Shown here piece after piece: positions 1 to 7,862 of a stretch of 64,000 nt of DNA. Below the pieces are notes generated by a model. It searched no databases, was not told where the DNA came from, and saw nothing but the letters and a program-made list of their open reading frames with translations. Made by a program: the position numbers and the translations under genes. Numbering within the stretch: position 1 is the stretch's first letter; each line of letters begins with the position of its first letter. Source of the stretch: Streptomyces sp. CB01249 (GTDB taxonomy: Bacteria > Actinomycetota > Actinomycetes > Streptomycetales > Streptomycetaceae); the NCBI RefSeq assembly GCF_001905735.1, contig NZ_LISW01000009.1, positions 181,262 through 245,261 of the forward strand, written 5' to 3'.

Positions 1-233
1 CCGCAGCAGTCACCCCGCTCCCTGTCGACCACGCGCAGCCGGCTCACCACGTAGACCTGGCGCTGGTTGACGTGCACCGCGTACACCGTGTCCCCGGCGC
101 TCGCGCCCGCCCACCCGGGCAGGGACGAGTGCACACCGCTGAAGGCGACCGGCGGCCGCTCGCCCACCCGCCCCGCCTTGCGCAGGGCCCGGCACACGTC
201 ATGGGTCCACAGGACCGTGAAGGCATCAGACAT
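1..233 (-). CDS. Conserved hypothetical protein, N-terminal part
   Basis: A minus-strand reading frame opens with ATG at 233-231 and runs off the left edge with no stop, giving 77 visible residues that begin MSDAFTVLWTHDVCRALRKA. Third-position GC is high and the frame is clean, while the other frames here look like shadows. I recognise no catalytic motif. The visible part has a small alpha/beta character, including a YAVHVNQRQVYVVSRLRV stretch. It is divergent from the S1-domain gene starting at 294, so the 60 bp between them should hold both promoters. No function can be assigned from this fragment. Confidence 0.65.
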   Translation of the reverse strand, partial: MSDAFTVLWTHDVCRALRKAGRVGERPPVAFSGVHSSLPGWAGASAGDTVYAVHVNQRQVYVVSRLRVVDRERGDCC

Positions 234-293
234 GGCGTGATCGTACGGACGGGGACTGACATAGACGGCCACGGTCGTGCCAGGGTGGGCGGC

Positions 294-872
294 ATGGACT
301 GGCAGGCCGAGAGCCCGGAACTCTGGACGTTCCTCGGGTCACTGCACGACGGAGAGATACTCACCGGCACCGTGGCGGCGATCGAGAGGTTCGGGGTCTT
401 CGTGGCACTGGACGAGGGCCCGGGACATCCCATATTCCCGGGCGTCGGGTTCCTCACCATGCCCGAACTGTCGTGGCGGCACTTCACGGATCCGGAGCAG
501 GTCGTGCGGATCGGGCAACGCGTCACGTGCGAGTTCATCGGCTTCGACACCTACAACGCGGAGGCCCGGCTGTCCTTGCGCGCCCTGCAGCCCGATCCGC
601 TCAGAGCTTTCGCCTGCCGCACAGAAGCGGGCCATGTACTGCGCGGAACCGTGAACGCGGTGTGTCCCATCGGCGTATTCGTCGATGTCGGAGACGGGAT
701 CGTCGGCCTGGTGCCCTTCAGGGAGTATCCCGGTGCTGCGAAGAATTCCGGGTTCCCCTCGGCCGACCGGTCGGCCGACTTCGAGGTCGGTGCGGGCATC
801 ACCATCGTCGTCCTGGACATCGACCTGCCGCGGAGACGTCTGCTGTTCACCCAGGCGGACGGCGGCCGGTAG
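294..872 (+). CDS. S1 RNA-binding domain protein (two S1-like repeats)
   Basis: A 192-residue protein starting MDWQAESPELWTF. It contains two S1/OB-fold repeats. The first spans about residues 18-95, with GTVAAIERFGVFVALD near its start and ARLSLRAL at its end. The second spans about 110-185, with GTVNAVCPIGVFVDVGDGIVG. This is the usual G-x-V-x-x-(I/V)-x-x-(F/I)-G-V-F-V pattern of S1 domains. The frame stays open upstream to about position 72, but the homologous region and a typical start both begin at 294. Members of this group are presumed RNA-binding proteins of unknown target. It is probably monocistronic, as the next gene starts 112 bp downstream with its own ribosome binding site. Confidence 0.85.
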   Translation: MDWQAESPELWTFLGSLHDGEILTGTVAAIERFGVFVALDEGPGHPIFPGVGFLTMPELSWRHFTDPEQVVRIGQRVTCEFIGFDTYNAEARLSLRALQPDPLRAFACRTEAGHVLRGTVNAVCPIGVFVDVGDGIVGLVPFREYPGAAKNSGFPSADRSADFEVGAGITIVVLDIDLPRRRLLFTQADGGR

Positions 873-984
873 GCGTGTGGCCCGGTCAGGGCGCCGGACC
901 CCGCCGGTGCTGGGTCGGCGATGAGTTTGCGGGGTGGTAGCGGTCCTTACTGAGACAAGCCACCGATCGTGAAGGGACAGTCCG

Positions 985-1584
985 ATGACCAGCCTCATGG
1001 TGGACTTCATCATTTCGCTCGACGGCTACGCGTCCGCAGAGGGCTGGCCCGGGTTCTGGGGCATGGAGGGACCCGAATACCTCGCCTGGATCGACAGCGA
1101 GAGCGAGAAGCAACATGTCAGTTTGATGGGAGCCACGACCTACCGGCTCATGTCGGGGTTCGCCGCCCAGATGCCCGATGACCCCGGGTTCGCCGAGCTG
1201 AACCGCATGCCCAAGGTCGTGTTCTCGTCCACTCTGGAACCGCCTCTCTTCTGGGAGAACGCCGAGCTTGTCAGGGGCGACGCCGTCGAGGCCGTGAGGG
1301 AGATGAAGCGGACGGAGACGCGTCCGCTGCGTACCCTCGGCAGCCTGAGCCTGTGCCGGGCGCTGCTCGTGGCCGGGCTCGTGGACCGCTTCCGCGTCGT
1401 CGTCTTCCCGGTCATCACCGGCGCCACCGGGCAGGAGAGGATCTTCGACGCATACCCCGATGTCCGCCTCGATCTGGTCGAGAGCCGCACTTTCGACGGC
1501 CGGCTCCAACTGCTGGAGTACGCACCCACCGTTCTCGACGGGCCGCCCGGCGAAGACGGTGGAGGTCCGGATCAGGCGTCCTGA
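985..1584 (+). CDS. Dihydrofolate reductase family protein (RibD C-terminal-like)
   Basis: A 199-residue protein with the RibD_C/DHFR-like fold. It starts MTSLMVDFIISLDGYAS, the characteristic opening strand of this family, followed by HVSLMGATTYRLM and KVVFSSTLE, and then a C-terminal VDRFRVVVFPVITGAT segment. Such proteins are NADPH-dependent reductases of uncertain substrate; they resemble the reductase half of RibD but are usually not riboflavin enzymes. A GAAGGGACAG ribosome binding site precedes the ATG. The last 13 bp overlap the end of the convergent M23 peptidase gene, so the two transcripts meet tail to tail. Confidence 0.85.
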   Translation: MTSLMVDFIISLDGYASAEGWPGFWGMEGPEYLAWIDSESEKQHVSLMGATTYRLMSGFAAQMPDDPGFAELNRMPKVVFSSTLEPPLFWENAELVRGDAVEAVREMKRTETRPLRTLGSLSLCRALLVAGLVDRFRVVVFPVITGATGQERIFDAYPDVRLDLVESRTFDGRLQLLEYAPTVLDGPPGEDGGGPDQAS

Positions 1585-2432
1585 GGCCGTGCCCGAGCGG
1601 TGGCGTCGGCGTCGGCGTCCACGGTGAACGTCTCGCCGGAGGCCGGTACGCCGGCTCCGTGCCAGGTGAACGGGATTCCATTCGCCGTCTCCAGGTCCGG
1701 CCCGTCCATCAGCTGGAAGTGCACATGGGGCTGGGTGGAGTTGCCCGAGTTGCCGCAGCGGCCGAGCAGATCACCGGGCCCCACCTCGTCGCCCGGCCGG
1801 ACGCGCAGGGAGCCGCGCTGGACGTGCGCGTACACGGCGTGCGTTCCGTCGCCCAGGTCGAGGACTATGTGGTTGCCCACGATGCGACGGCTGCCGCCTA
1901 TGGTCCGGCACGCCCCCTCGACCAGCCAGAAGTACAGGACACCGGCGAGCGAGCTGCGGCTCAGGTGGTCGCGCTGGCCGTCCTCCGCGTGCACGACGGT
2001 CGCGGGACCGACCGCGTACAAGGGGGCGCCGAAGGCGGGATAGTCCCGGTTGCGCTGGGCGACGGGCCAGAACCAGACGGGGGCGGGCCGGGCGGGTCCC
2101 TCCGCGGGCTCGGCCACGATGTCGATGGCGTAGGTCTGCGCCAGGGTGTGCGTCCCGTGGCTCGGGACCTTGTCGGCGGGGCTGTTGACCGCGGACCAGC
2201 GGCCGGTCACCGGAGGCGCCACCGCGACGGGCTGCGGAGGGCTGGTCTCGATCCGGTGGCGGGCGGAGCGGCCTGCCACCAGGCCGATTCCCATCGCGCC
2301 GAGCGCCGGAAGCCAGCTCCACCAGTAGTTGTACGGCAGTTCGACAAAGAATCCGACGACGATCTGGGCGAAGAAGACCACCCACAGCGCGTACTGGACC
2401 TTCGCGGCGATCTTCCGTCGGTCCACGGACAT
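1572..2432 (-). CDS. M23-type peptidase domain membrane protein
   Basis: A 286-residue protein with two hydrophobic N-terminal segments (about residues 13-32 and 38-54), followed by an extracytoplasmic M23/LytM-type domain. The C-terminal half carries the duplicated-hybrid-motif signature: HIVLDLGDGTHAVYAHVQRG, then VGPGDLLGRCGNSGNST, then the metal-binding H-x-H in PHVHFQL. An upstream H...D element (GTHTLAQTYAIDIV) could supply the remaining ligands. M23 enzymes cleave peptidoglycan cross-bridges; whether this one is active is not shown. It follows the ArsR-type gene by 38 bp on the same strand and is very likely co-transcribed and regulated with it. Confidence 0.8.
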   Translation of the reverse strand: MSVDRRKIAAKVQYALWVVFFAQIVVGFFVELPYNYWWSWLPALGAMGIGLVAGRSARHRIETSPPQPVAVAPPVTGRWSAVNSPADKVPSHGTHTLAQTYAIDIVAEPAEGPARPAPVWFWPVAQRNRDYPAFGAPLYAVGPATVVHAEDGQRDHLSRSSLAGVLYFWLVEGACRTIGGSRRIVGNHIVLDLGDGTHAVYAHVQRGSLRVRPGDEVGPGDLLGRCGNSGNSTQPHVHFQLMDGPDLETANGIPFTWHGAGVPASGETFTVDADADATARARPQDA

Positions 2433-2470
2433 GTTCTCCCCCTTGAACGTAGATCTGTGTACGCAATCGG

Positions 2471-2977
2471 TCAGGTCACCGGGCGTGCGGCGGTGAGCAC
2501 CACCAGGAGCGGCACGACTCGCCCGGCCGGTATCTCGTAGCGGCCGCGCTCCGGGGAGTGCAGCCAGCCGGCGCCCGTCAGCTGGCGCAGATGGTGGTAG
2601 ACCTGCCCGGTCGTCCCGACGCCGTCGAGCGCGGTCAGCTCGGCCGCGGTGCGCAGCCCGCCCAGCACCTCACGCAGCAGCGTCAGCCGCACGGGGTTGC
2701 CGAGCGCGGCGAACGACGCGGCGGCGTCCGACCAGTTGTCGTCCAGCACCGTTTCGGTCAGCAGCCCGTACTGCCACTCGTAGCGATGCCCGGTCGGTAC
2801 GCGCACCGCTCCGGTGAACAGCACGGCGCCGTCCGCCTCCTCCGTCACCGGGTGCCGTGCCTTCAGCGCGTCGAGCGCCCAGAAGTCGGCCTCCGACACG
2901 GCGGGCGCGGCGGGGGCCGCGTCCACCAGCTCGGCCAGGCGTCGTTCGAGCTCGGTGACACGCTCTTCCAAGTCCAT
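2471..2977 (-). CDS. ArsR-family winged-helix regulator
   Basis: A 168-residue protein. An N-terminal coiled-coil-like segment (MDLEERVTELERRLAELV) is followed by a winged helix from about residue 85: LGNPVRLTLLREVLGG, then a recognition-helix region with TTGQVYHHLRQLTGAGWL. The histidine in YHHLRQL and the L-G-N-P-x-R pattern are typical of ArsR-like regulators. No cysteine metal site is visible, so it is probably not a metal sensor. It is the first gene of an operon with the M23 membrane peptidase. A perfect 14-bp palindrome (2988-3001) lies just upstream of its start and is the obvious autoregulatory operator. Confidence 0.85.
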   Translation of the reverse strand: MDLEERVTELERRLAELVDAAPAAPAVSEADFWALDALKARHPVTEEADGAVLFTGAVRVPTGHRYEWQYGLLTETVLDDNWSDAAASFAALGNPVRLTLLREVLGGLRTAAELTALDGVGTTGQVYHHLRQLTGAGWLHSPERGRYEIPAGRVVPLLVVLTAARPVT

Positions 2978-2987
2978 GGAACGAGAT

Positions 2988-3001
2988 TACGTAATTACGT
3001 A
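2988..3001. promoter_or_regulatory. Palindrome TACGTAATTACGTA, candidate ArsR operator
   Basis: A perfect 14-bp inverted repeat ends 11 bp upstream of the ArsR start codon. It also reads as two tandem ATTACGTA units. Such an AT-rich palindrome is unexpected by chance in DNA of about 72% GC. Its position fits repression of the ArsR-M23 operon by its own regulator. Confidence 0.6.
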
Positions 3002-3012
3002 GTCACGTGCAA

Positions 3013-3028
3013 GGGTGAATCTTCACCC
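3013..3028. promoter_or_regulatory. Inverted repeat GGGTGAA-TC-TTCACCC
   Basis: Perfect 7-bp arms are separated by 2 bp, midway between the divergent ArsR and MarR genes. It could be a second operator for either regulator, or part of the promoter for the left-going operon. The sequence does not decide between these. Confidence 0.4.
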
Positions 3029-3045
3029 CCCTCACGCGACATATT

Positions 3046-3065
3046 TGCGCAGTCCAGACTGCGCA
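3046..3065. promoter_or_regulatory. Palindrome TGCGCAGT-CCAG-ACTGCGCA, candidate MarR operator
   Basis: Perfect 8-bp arms with a 4-bp centre lie directly upstream of a TAGGCT -10-like hexamer (3069-3074), which is itself 6 bp before the MarR ATG at 3081. Binding here would block the MarR-MFS promoter. MarR proteins bind 16-20 bp palindromes in exactly this position, so this is a strong candidate autoregulatory site. Confidence 0.65.
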
Positions 3066-3080
3066 CCCTAGGCTGTACGC

Positions 3081-3530
3081 ATGAACGAGACCGAGCAGAC
3101 CGTCTCCGAGACGGCCGCACGCGCGGCGCACGAGATCCGCGTGGTGTACAGCCGACTGCGGCGGCGCCTGCGGGAGACGTACGACCGCGACGAGCTCACG
3201 CCCTCCCAGACCTCCGTCCTCAGCCGCCTCGACAAGGACGGCGAGGCGTCGGTGGTCGAGCTGGCCGCCGCCGAGGGCGTACGGCACCAGTCGGTGACGA
3301 GCACCGTCGGTGCCCTGGCCGAGCGTGGTCTGGTCGGCCGCCGCCCGGACCCGGAGGACGGCCGCCGTCAGCTGGTGTACGTGACCGACAGCGGGCACAC
3401 CTTCCTGGAGGACCGCCGGCTCGCCGGGGAGGGCTGGCTCGCCCGGGCCCTGGAGGATCACTGCACGGAGGAGGAGCGGCGCGAGCTTCTGGCGGCGATG
3501 ACCGTCCTGGAGCGGATCGTCCGGTCGTGA
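3081..3530 (+). CDS. MarR-family transcriptional regulator
   Basis: A 149-residue MarR-type protein with a winged helix-turn-helix at about residues 35-105. LTPSQTSVLSRLDKDGEAS is followed by a recognition helix with RHQSVTSTVGALAERGL, and the wing carries the family hallmark D-P-E-D-G-R-R. It is the first gene of an operon in which an MFS exporter start overlaps its stop codon (GTGA at 3527), a classic drug-responsive repressor and efflux pair. A short -10-like TAGGCT at 3069 leaves almost no leader, so the mRNA may be leaderless. The palindrome at 3046-3065 suggests autoregulation. Confidence 0.92.
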   Translation: MNETEQTVSETAARAAHEIRVVYSRLRRRLRETYDRDELTPSQTSVLSRLDKDGEASVVELAAAEGVRHQSVTSTVGALAERGLVGRRPDPEDGRRQLVYVTDSGHTFLEDRRLAGEGWLARALEDHCTEEERRELLAAMTVLERIVRS

Positions 3531-3538
3531 GTACGGGA

Positions 3539-4981
3539 ATGACACGCGCCCTGAAACGGTGGCGCCCCGAGCGGGACAAGGGCTCGGCGCAGGGCTTCGA
3601 CCGGCGGCTGCTCGCCCCGATGATGACGGGGGCCGCCCTCAATCCGGTCAACTCCTCCATCATCTCGGTCTCGCTGGTCCCGATCGGGGCCGCCTTCGGC
3701 GCGCCGCCCGCCCAGACCGCCTGGCTGATCTCCGCCCTCTACCTGGCCACCGCGATAGGCCAGCCGGTGATGGGCCGGCTGATCGACCTGTTCGGGCCCC
3801 GGCGGCTGTTCCTCGCCGGGACCGCGCTGACCGGGATCGCCGGGGTCGTCGGCATGCTGGCGCCCAGCCTCGGCGTGCTCGTCGCCGCACGGGTGCTGCT
3901 CGGCTTCGGCACCTGCTCCGGTTATCCGGCCGCCATGTACCTGATCCGCAGCGAGGCCCGGCGCACCGGCCAGAAGAGCCCGGCCGGGGTGCTGACCGCG
4001 CTCGCGATCACCACGCAGACCATCGCCGTCGTCGGCCCGAGCGTCGGCGGACTGCTCGTCGGCGTCGGCGGCTGGCGCGCCACTCTCGCCGTCAACATCC
4101 CGCTGGCGCTCCTCGGCCTGTACCTCGGGGCGCGCCGCATCCCCGCGCTCCCCGGGTCGGCCCGCGCGGACGGCCGCGCCTGGGTGCGGAGCCTGGACCT
4201 GCCGGGGATGGGGCTGTTCGCCGTGGCGCTGTCGTGCCTGCTGCTGTTCCTGATGGACGTCGGCAGCGGCGACTGGTACCTGCTGGTGCTCACCCTCGTG
4301 GCCGGTGCCGGATTCACCTGGCGCGAGCTGCGGGCCGAGGAGCCGTTCATCGACGTACGGGTGCTCGGCGGGAATCTGCCCCTGGTCGCCACGTACGGGC
4401 GCGCCCTGCTCTGTTACGTCGTCACCTACGCGTTCCTGTACGGATTCACGCAGTGGACCGAGCAGGGGCGCGGGCTGTCCGCCTCGCAGGCGGGGCTGGT
4501 CCAGCTGCCGCTGTTCGCGACGGGGATCGCCGTCTCCGCCCTCACCGGACGGCGCCAGGCGGTGCGCGGGAAGCTCCTGGTCGGCGCGGTCGGGCAGATC
4601 GCGGCGTGCGCGATGCTGCTCCTCCTGCACGGCGACAGCCCCGTGTGGATGCTGCTGGCCGTCGTGGTCGTCCTGGGTGTGCCCCAGGGGCTGAACGGCC
4701 TCGCCCTTCAGAACGCGGTCTACCACCAGGCCGACGCCGACCGCATCGGCTCCTCCGCCGGGCTGCTGCGCACCTTCGGCTACCTCGGCGCCATCACCGC
4801 GTCGGCCGCCAACGGCGCCTTCTTCGGGCAGCGCGCCGACACCCCGGGCCTGCACCACCTGGCCTGGTTCATGCTCGCCGCCGGCTTCCTGTTCCTGGCG
4901 GTCACCGTCGCCGACCGCTCACTGCGGCGTATCGGCGAGAGCTCCGAGAACGACTCCCAGAACGATGAGGACACCCCATGA
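3539..4981 (+). CDS. MFS multidrug-type transporter
   Basis: A 480-residue major facilitator superfamily permease with at least twelve hydrophobic segments. The motif-A region between helices 2 and 3 reads GRLIDLFGPRRLFL, and a motif-C-like glycine/proline-rich stretch (VVGPSVGGLLVG) occurs in the fifth helix. It probably exports drugs or metabolites in exchange for protons. An in-frame GTG at 3527 overlaps the MarR stop codon and would add four residues (VSTG). I annotate the ATG at 3539, but coupled initiation at the GTG is equally plausible. The stop overlaps the ATG of the isochorismatase-like gene (ATGA at 4978), so MarR, MFS and hydrolase form one operon. Confidence 0.9.
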   Translation: MTRALKRWRPERDKGSAQGFDRRLLAPMMTGAALNPVNSSIISVSLVPIGAAFGAPPAQTAWLISALYLATAIGQPVMGRLIDLFGPRRLFLAGTALTGIAGVVGMLAPSLGVLVAARVLLGFGTCSGYPAAMYLIRSEARRTGQKSPAGVLTALAITTQTIAVVGPSVGGLLVGVGGWRATLAVNIPLALLGLYLGARRIPALPGSARADGRAWVRSLDLPGMGLFAVALSCLLLFLMDVGSGDWYLLVLTLVAGAGFTWRELRAEEPFIDVRVLGGNLPLVATYGRALLCYVVTYAFLYGFTQWTEQGRGLSASQAGLVQLPLFATGIAVSALTGRRQAVRGKLLVGAVGQIAACAMLLLLHGDSPVWMLLAVVVVLGVPQGLNGLALQNAVYHQADADRIGSSAGLLRTFGYLGAITASAANGAFFGQRADTPGLHHLAWFMLAAGFLFLAVTVADRSLRRIGESSENDSQNDEDTP

Positions 4982-5532
4982 CCCGCCCCGCCCTGCTCGT
5001 GATGGACCTGCAGAAGGCCATCGTCGGCCGCGTCCCCGGCCTCGACGCCGGTTTCACCCCGCGCCTCGCCCGGGCCGTCGCCGCGGCCCGCGCGGCCGGT
5101 GTGCCCGTCGTGCACGTCGTCGTCGGCTTCCGGCCGGGCCGCCCCGAGGCCAAGTCCAGCCCGCTCTTCGGCGCCCTGCCGGAGGGGGCGTTCACCGAGG
5201 CCGACCCGGGGGCGGAGATCCACCCGGACGTCGCGCCCCGGCCCGGTGAGGCCGTCGTCACCAAGAAGCGGGTCAGCGCCTTCACGGGCAGCGACCTCGA
5301 TCTCGTCCTGCGCGGGGCGGGCGTCGACCACCTGGTTCTGACCGGTCTCGCCACCAGCGGCGTCGTGCTCTCGACGCTCCGCCAGGCCGCCGACCTCGAC
5401 TACCGGCTCACCGTCCTGGCCGACGGCTGCGCCGACCGCGACCCGGAGGTGCACCGGGTGCTCACCGAGAAGGTGTTCCCGAACCAGAGCGAGGTCACCA
5501 CGGTGGACGGCTGGATCGCGGGCCTGGGCTGA
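4978..5532 (+). CDS. Isochorismatase-superfamily protein lacking the catalytic Cys
   Basis: A 184-residue protein of the isochorismatase/cysteine-hydrolase fold. The catalytic-type Asp is present at position 10 (LLVMDLQKAI) and the Lys in the TKKRVSAF segment (K96/K97). The segment that normally carries the nucleophilic cysteine reads GLATSGVVLST, with valine at 129. True isochorismatases also lack this cysteine, so the protein may be a non-thiol hydrolase or may have lost activity. It is translationally coupled to the MFS exporter, suggesting that it modifies or degrades the compound sensed and exported. Its substrate is unknown. Confidence 0.85.
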   Translation: MTRPALLVMDLQKAIVGRVPGLDAGFTPRLARAVAAARAAGVPVVHVVVGFRPGRPEAKSSPLFGALPEGAFTEADPGAEIHPDVAPRPGEAVVTKKRVSAFTGSDLDLVLRGAGVDHLVLTGLATSGVVLSTLRQAADLDYRLTVLADGCADRDPEVHRVLTEKVFPNQSEVTTVDGWIAGLG

Positions 5533-5542
5533 CCCCGGTCCG

Positions 5543-5572
5543 GCCGGGGGCCGGGGTGATCCGGCCCCCGGC
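5543..5572. terminator. Bidirectional hairpin terminator
   Basis: A perfect 12-bp GC stem (GCCGGGGGCCGG pairing with CCGGCCCCCGGC) with a 6-nt GGTGAT loop lies between the convergent isochorismatase-like and TPR genes. It lacks a T-run, as is common for Streptomyces terminators. Confidence 0.7.
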
Positions 5573-6085
5573 TCACCCCGGCTCCACGGCGTCCAGATCG
5601 TCGGCGTAGTGCTCGATCGCCCGCCGGTACTGCCGCACCCCGGGGTCGTCGGAGGCGGTGGCCAGCGTCTTCAGGAGCAGGCCCACCGCCTCGCGGCCCT
5701 CGCCGCGGTTGTACAACGCCATGGCCAGGAACGCCCGGAGCGCCGGGTCCTCCGGGAACGCGTCGAGCCCGCGCCGCAGGGTGCGCGCGGCCTCCTCGTA
5801 ACGACCCAGGACCCGGTACGTGCTCCCCAGCCCGAGGAACGCCCCGTGCCGGTCCTCGCGGGCCAGGCCCTCCCCCGCCAGCGCCCGCTCGTAGAACGGC
5901 ACGGCCTCAGCCTCCAGGCCGAGGACGTCGTGCACCCAGGCGGTCTGGTAGGCGATCACGGCGTCCTCCGGATACCGCCCGGCCAGCCCCAGCAACTGCT
6001 CCCGGGCCGCCCCGGCCTCACCCTGCTCCCGCAGCCGTACGGCGCGCGCCAGAGCCAGGTCCTTCTCATGGTCATCCACGCCCAT
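5573..6085 (-). CDS. Tetratricopeptide-repeat protein
   Basis: A 170-residue, all-helical, soluble protein with about three to four TPR units. Typical W/A/Y/A spacings are seen in YQTAWVHDVLGLEAEAVPFY, GLGSTYRVLGRYEEAARTL and FLAMALYNRGEGREAV. There is no signal peptide, enzyme domain or membrane segment. TPR proteins are scaffolds for protein-protein contact; no partner can be inferred from the neighbours. It is transcribed leftward toward the shared terminator at 5543-5572. A small membrane-protein gene lies 24 bp upstream on the same strand and may be in the same transcript. Confidence 0.85.
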   Translation of the reverse strand: MGVDDHEKDLALARAVRLREQGEAGAAREQLLGLAGRYPEDAVIAYQTAWVHDVLGLEAEAVPFYERALAGEGLAREDRHGAFLGLGSTYRVLGRYEEAARTLRRGLDAFPEDPALRAFLAMALYNRGEGREAVGLLLKTLATASDDPGVRQYRRAIEHYADDLDAVEPG

Positions 6086-6109
6086 GCGGCCTACGGTGGC
6101 ACACCCGGA

Positions 6110-6664
6110 TCACCCGAACACCAGCAGGCCGACGAACTCGACGCCGAGCGCCACCGTCCCCCAGAGGATGATGTCCGCCACCGGCCGCACCGGGCGGCCG
6201 GCACGCTCGCGCCGCAGGGTGAGGTGGACGGCCAGGGCCGCCGGTGCCGAGACGACCCACAGCACCGCAGCGACCAGTGCGCCGTGCGCGGCGAGTTGGC
6301 TCCCGTCACCGGATCCCGCCCGCGCCATCAGGACCAGCGTGGGAAGTCCGGCCGCCGCCGCCAATCCGAGGAGCGTGGCCGCCACCACATACCGCCGACG
6401 CTCACCACGCCCCCGGCGCCTGCCGAACCAGTGCGCCGCGGCCACCAGCGGCAGGACGTAGCCGAAGGTGAGCACTGTGCTCAGCACCCAGATCAGCGGC
6501 GCGCCCGCCACCAGCATCACCACGACGGACCGCTCGGGCGCGGCCAGCAGGCCGGACCACAGCGGAGCGGACGCGAGGAAGGCCACGCACAGCAGCGCGA
6601 CGGATACGGACGACGGCGCCGACCCGGCGCGCTCGGCCGCGCCCCCTCTGTCGAGCCGCGTCAT
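6110..6664 (-). CDS. Small integral membrane protein, unknown function
   Basis: A 184-residue protein with about four to five hydrophobic helices (around residues 18-36, 42-64, 86-106, 118-138 and 160-182) and arginine-rich loops such as GRRRGRGERRRYVV. I recognise no family motif. I chose the ATG at 6664 (MTRLDRGGAAERA); an upstream in-frame ATG at 6700 would add a low-complexity arginine-rich tail. It lies 24 bp upstream of the TPR gene on the same strand. Confidence 0.65.
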   Translation of the reverse strand: MTRLDRGGAAERAGSAPSSVSVALLCVAFLASAPLWSGLLAAPERSVVVMLVAGAPLIWVLSTVLTFGYVLPLVAAAHWFGRRRGRGERRRYVVAATLLGLAAAAGLPTLVLMARAGSGDGSQLAAHGALVAAVLWVVSAPAALAVHLTLRRERAGRPVRPVADIILWGTVALGVEFVGLLVFG

Positions 6665-6823
6665 GCGCCCTCCCCCGCTCCGGCGCACCCTATGACGCAC
6701 CTCCCACCACCCGCACCCCCACGCTGTGCGAGTTGCCGCATGCGGACCGTTACCCGCACCATGGGATTATCGTCCAGGTCGGCTCGTACGGCCTCACCGC
6801 CAGGGACGGGATGGGTGCGGCTC

Positions 6824-7822
6824 ATGGCCAGGTACTTCGAGAACGGCGCCGGTGAACTCGTGTCCGACGCGTTGGCCGGTTTCGCCCGTGCGCACGAGGA
6901 TCTGGTGCGGTACGACGCGGCGGACGGTTTCGTCACCGCCCGGCACCCCGCGCCCGGGCGGCGGGTGGGGCTGTTGTCCGGGGGCGGGTCCGGGCACGAG
7001 CCGCTGCACGCGGGGTTCGTCGGTGCGGGCATGCTCGATGCGGCCTGCCCCGGGAGGGTGTTCGCCTCGCCGCACAACCGGCAGATCTTCCGGGCCTCGC
7101 GCGCGGTGGCCGGGCCGGACGGCGTACTGCACATCGTGAAGAACTACACGGGCGACCGGATCAACTTCGGCATCGCGGCCGAGCGCCTCGCCGACGCGGG
7201 GATCGCCTGTGCGCGGGTCCTCGTGGACGACGACCTGGCCACCGACTCGGAGGACATCGCCGCCGGACGGCGCGGCACGGGCGCCACGGTGCTGCTGGAG
7301 AAGGTCCTGGGCGCAGCCGCCGACACGGGGATGGGGCTCGAAGAGCTGGTGGAGCTGGGTACGGGGCTCGCGGGCCGGTGCCGTACGCTCGCGGTCGCCT
7401 CGGCCGCGCACCACGCGCCGGCCACCGGTGAGCCGGCGTTCGAACTGCCGCCCGGCGAGCTGGAGTACGGCGTCGGGATCCACGGGGAGCGCGCCGCGCG
7501 CACCCGCGAACAGGGCACCCTGGGCGCGCTGGTGGAGGAGATGACCGGGGCGCTGCTGGAGGCGTTGCGGCCCGGGTCCGAGGAGTCGGTCGTCGCTCTC
7601 GTCAACGGGCTCGGGGCCGTCACCTCTCTCGAACTGTACGCGGTGTTCGGGGAGTTGGGCCGGGTGCTCGACGCCCGAGGGGTGCGGCTCGCGCGCCATC
7701 TGGTGGGCGAGTACGTGACGGCGCTGGACATGCGGGGGTTCTCCGTCACCCTCATGGCGGCCGACCGGGCCGCCCTGGACTTCTACGACGCACCCGTACA
7801 CACCCCGGCACTGCGGTGGTGA
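6824..7822 (+). CDS. dhaK: Dihydroxyacetone kinase subunit DhaK
   Basis: A 332-residue protein that binds dihydroxyacetone and, with DhaL, phosphorylates it to dihydroxyacetone phosphate in the cytoplasm. The substrate pocket is intact: GGGSGHEP with His58, the KNYTGDRINF segment with Asp111, and His220 in YGVGIHGERA, which forms the covalent hemiaminal with the substrate in the E. coli enzyme. Length matches the family. dhaL follows 40 bp downstream. No DhaM phosphotransferase subunit or transcriptional activator lies next to it, so the phosphoryl donor is unresolved from this window. Confidence 0.93.
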   Translation: MARYFENGAGELVSDALAGFARAHEDLVRYDAADGFVTARHPAPGRRVGLLSGGGSGHEPLHAGFVGAGMLDAACPGRVFASPHNRQIFRASRAVAGPDGVLHIVKNYTGDRINFGIAAERLADAGIACARVLVDDDLATDSEDIAAGRRGTGATVLLEKVLGAAADTGMGLEELVELGTGLAGRCRTLAVASAAHHAPATGEPAFELPPGELEYGVGIHGERAARTREQGTLGALVEEMTGALLEALRPGSEESVVALVNGLGAVTSLELYAVFGELGRVLDARGVRLARHLVGEYVTALDMRGFSVTLMAADRAALDFYDAPVHTPALRW

Positions 7823-7862
7823 CCGGCCGGCCCCCGACGGGACGAACGTACGAGGAGGGTCC

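Noticed and set aside
72..293. Upstream extension of the S1-domain protein to position 72
   Set aside because: The added residues are Arg/Gly-rich, lie opposite a better minus-strand gene (1-233), and the S1 homology begins after 294.
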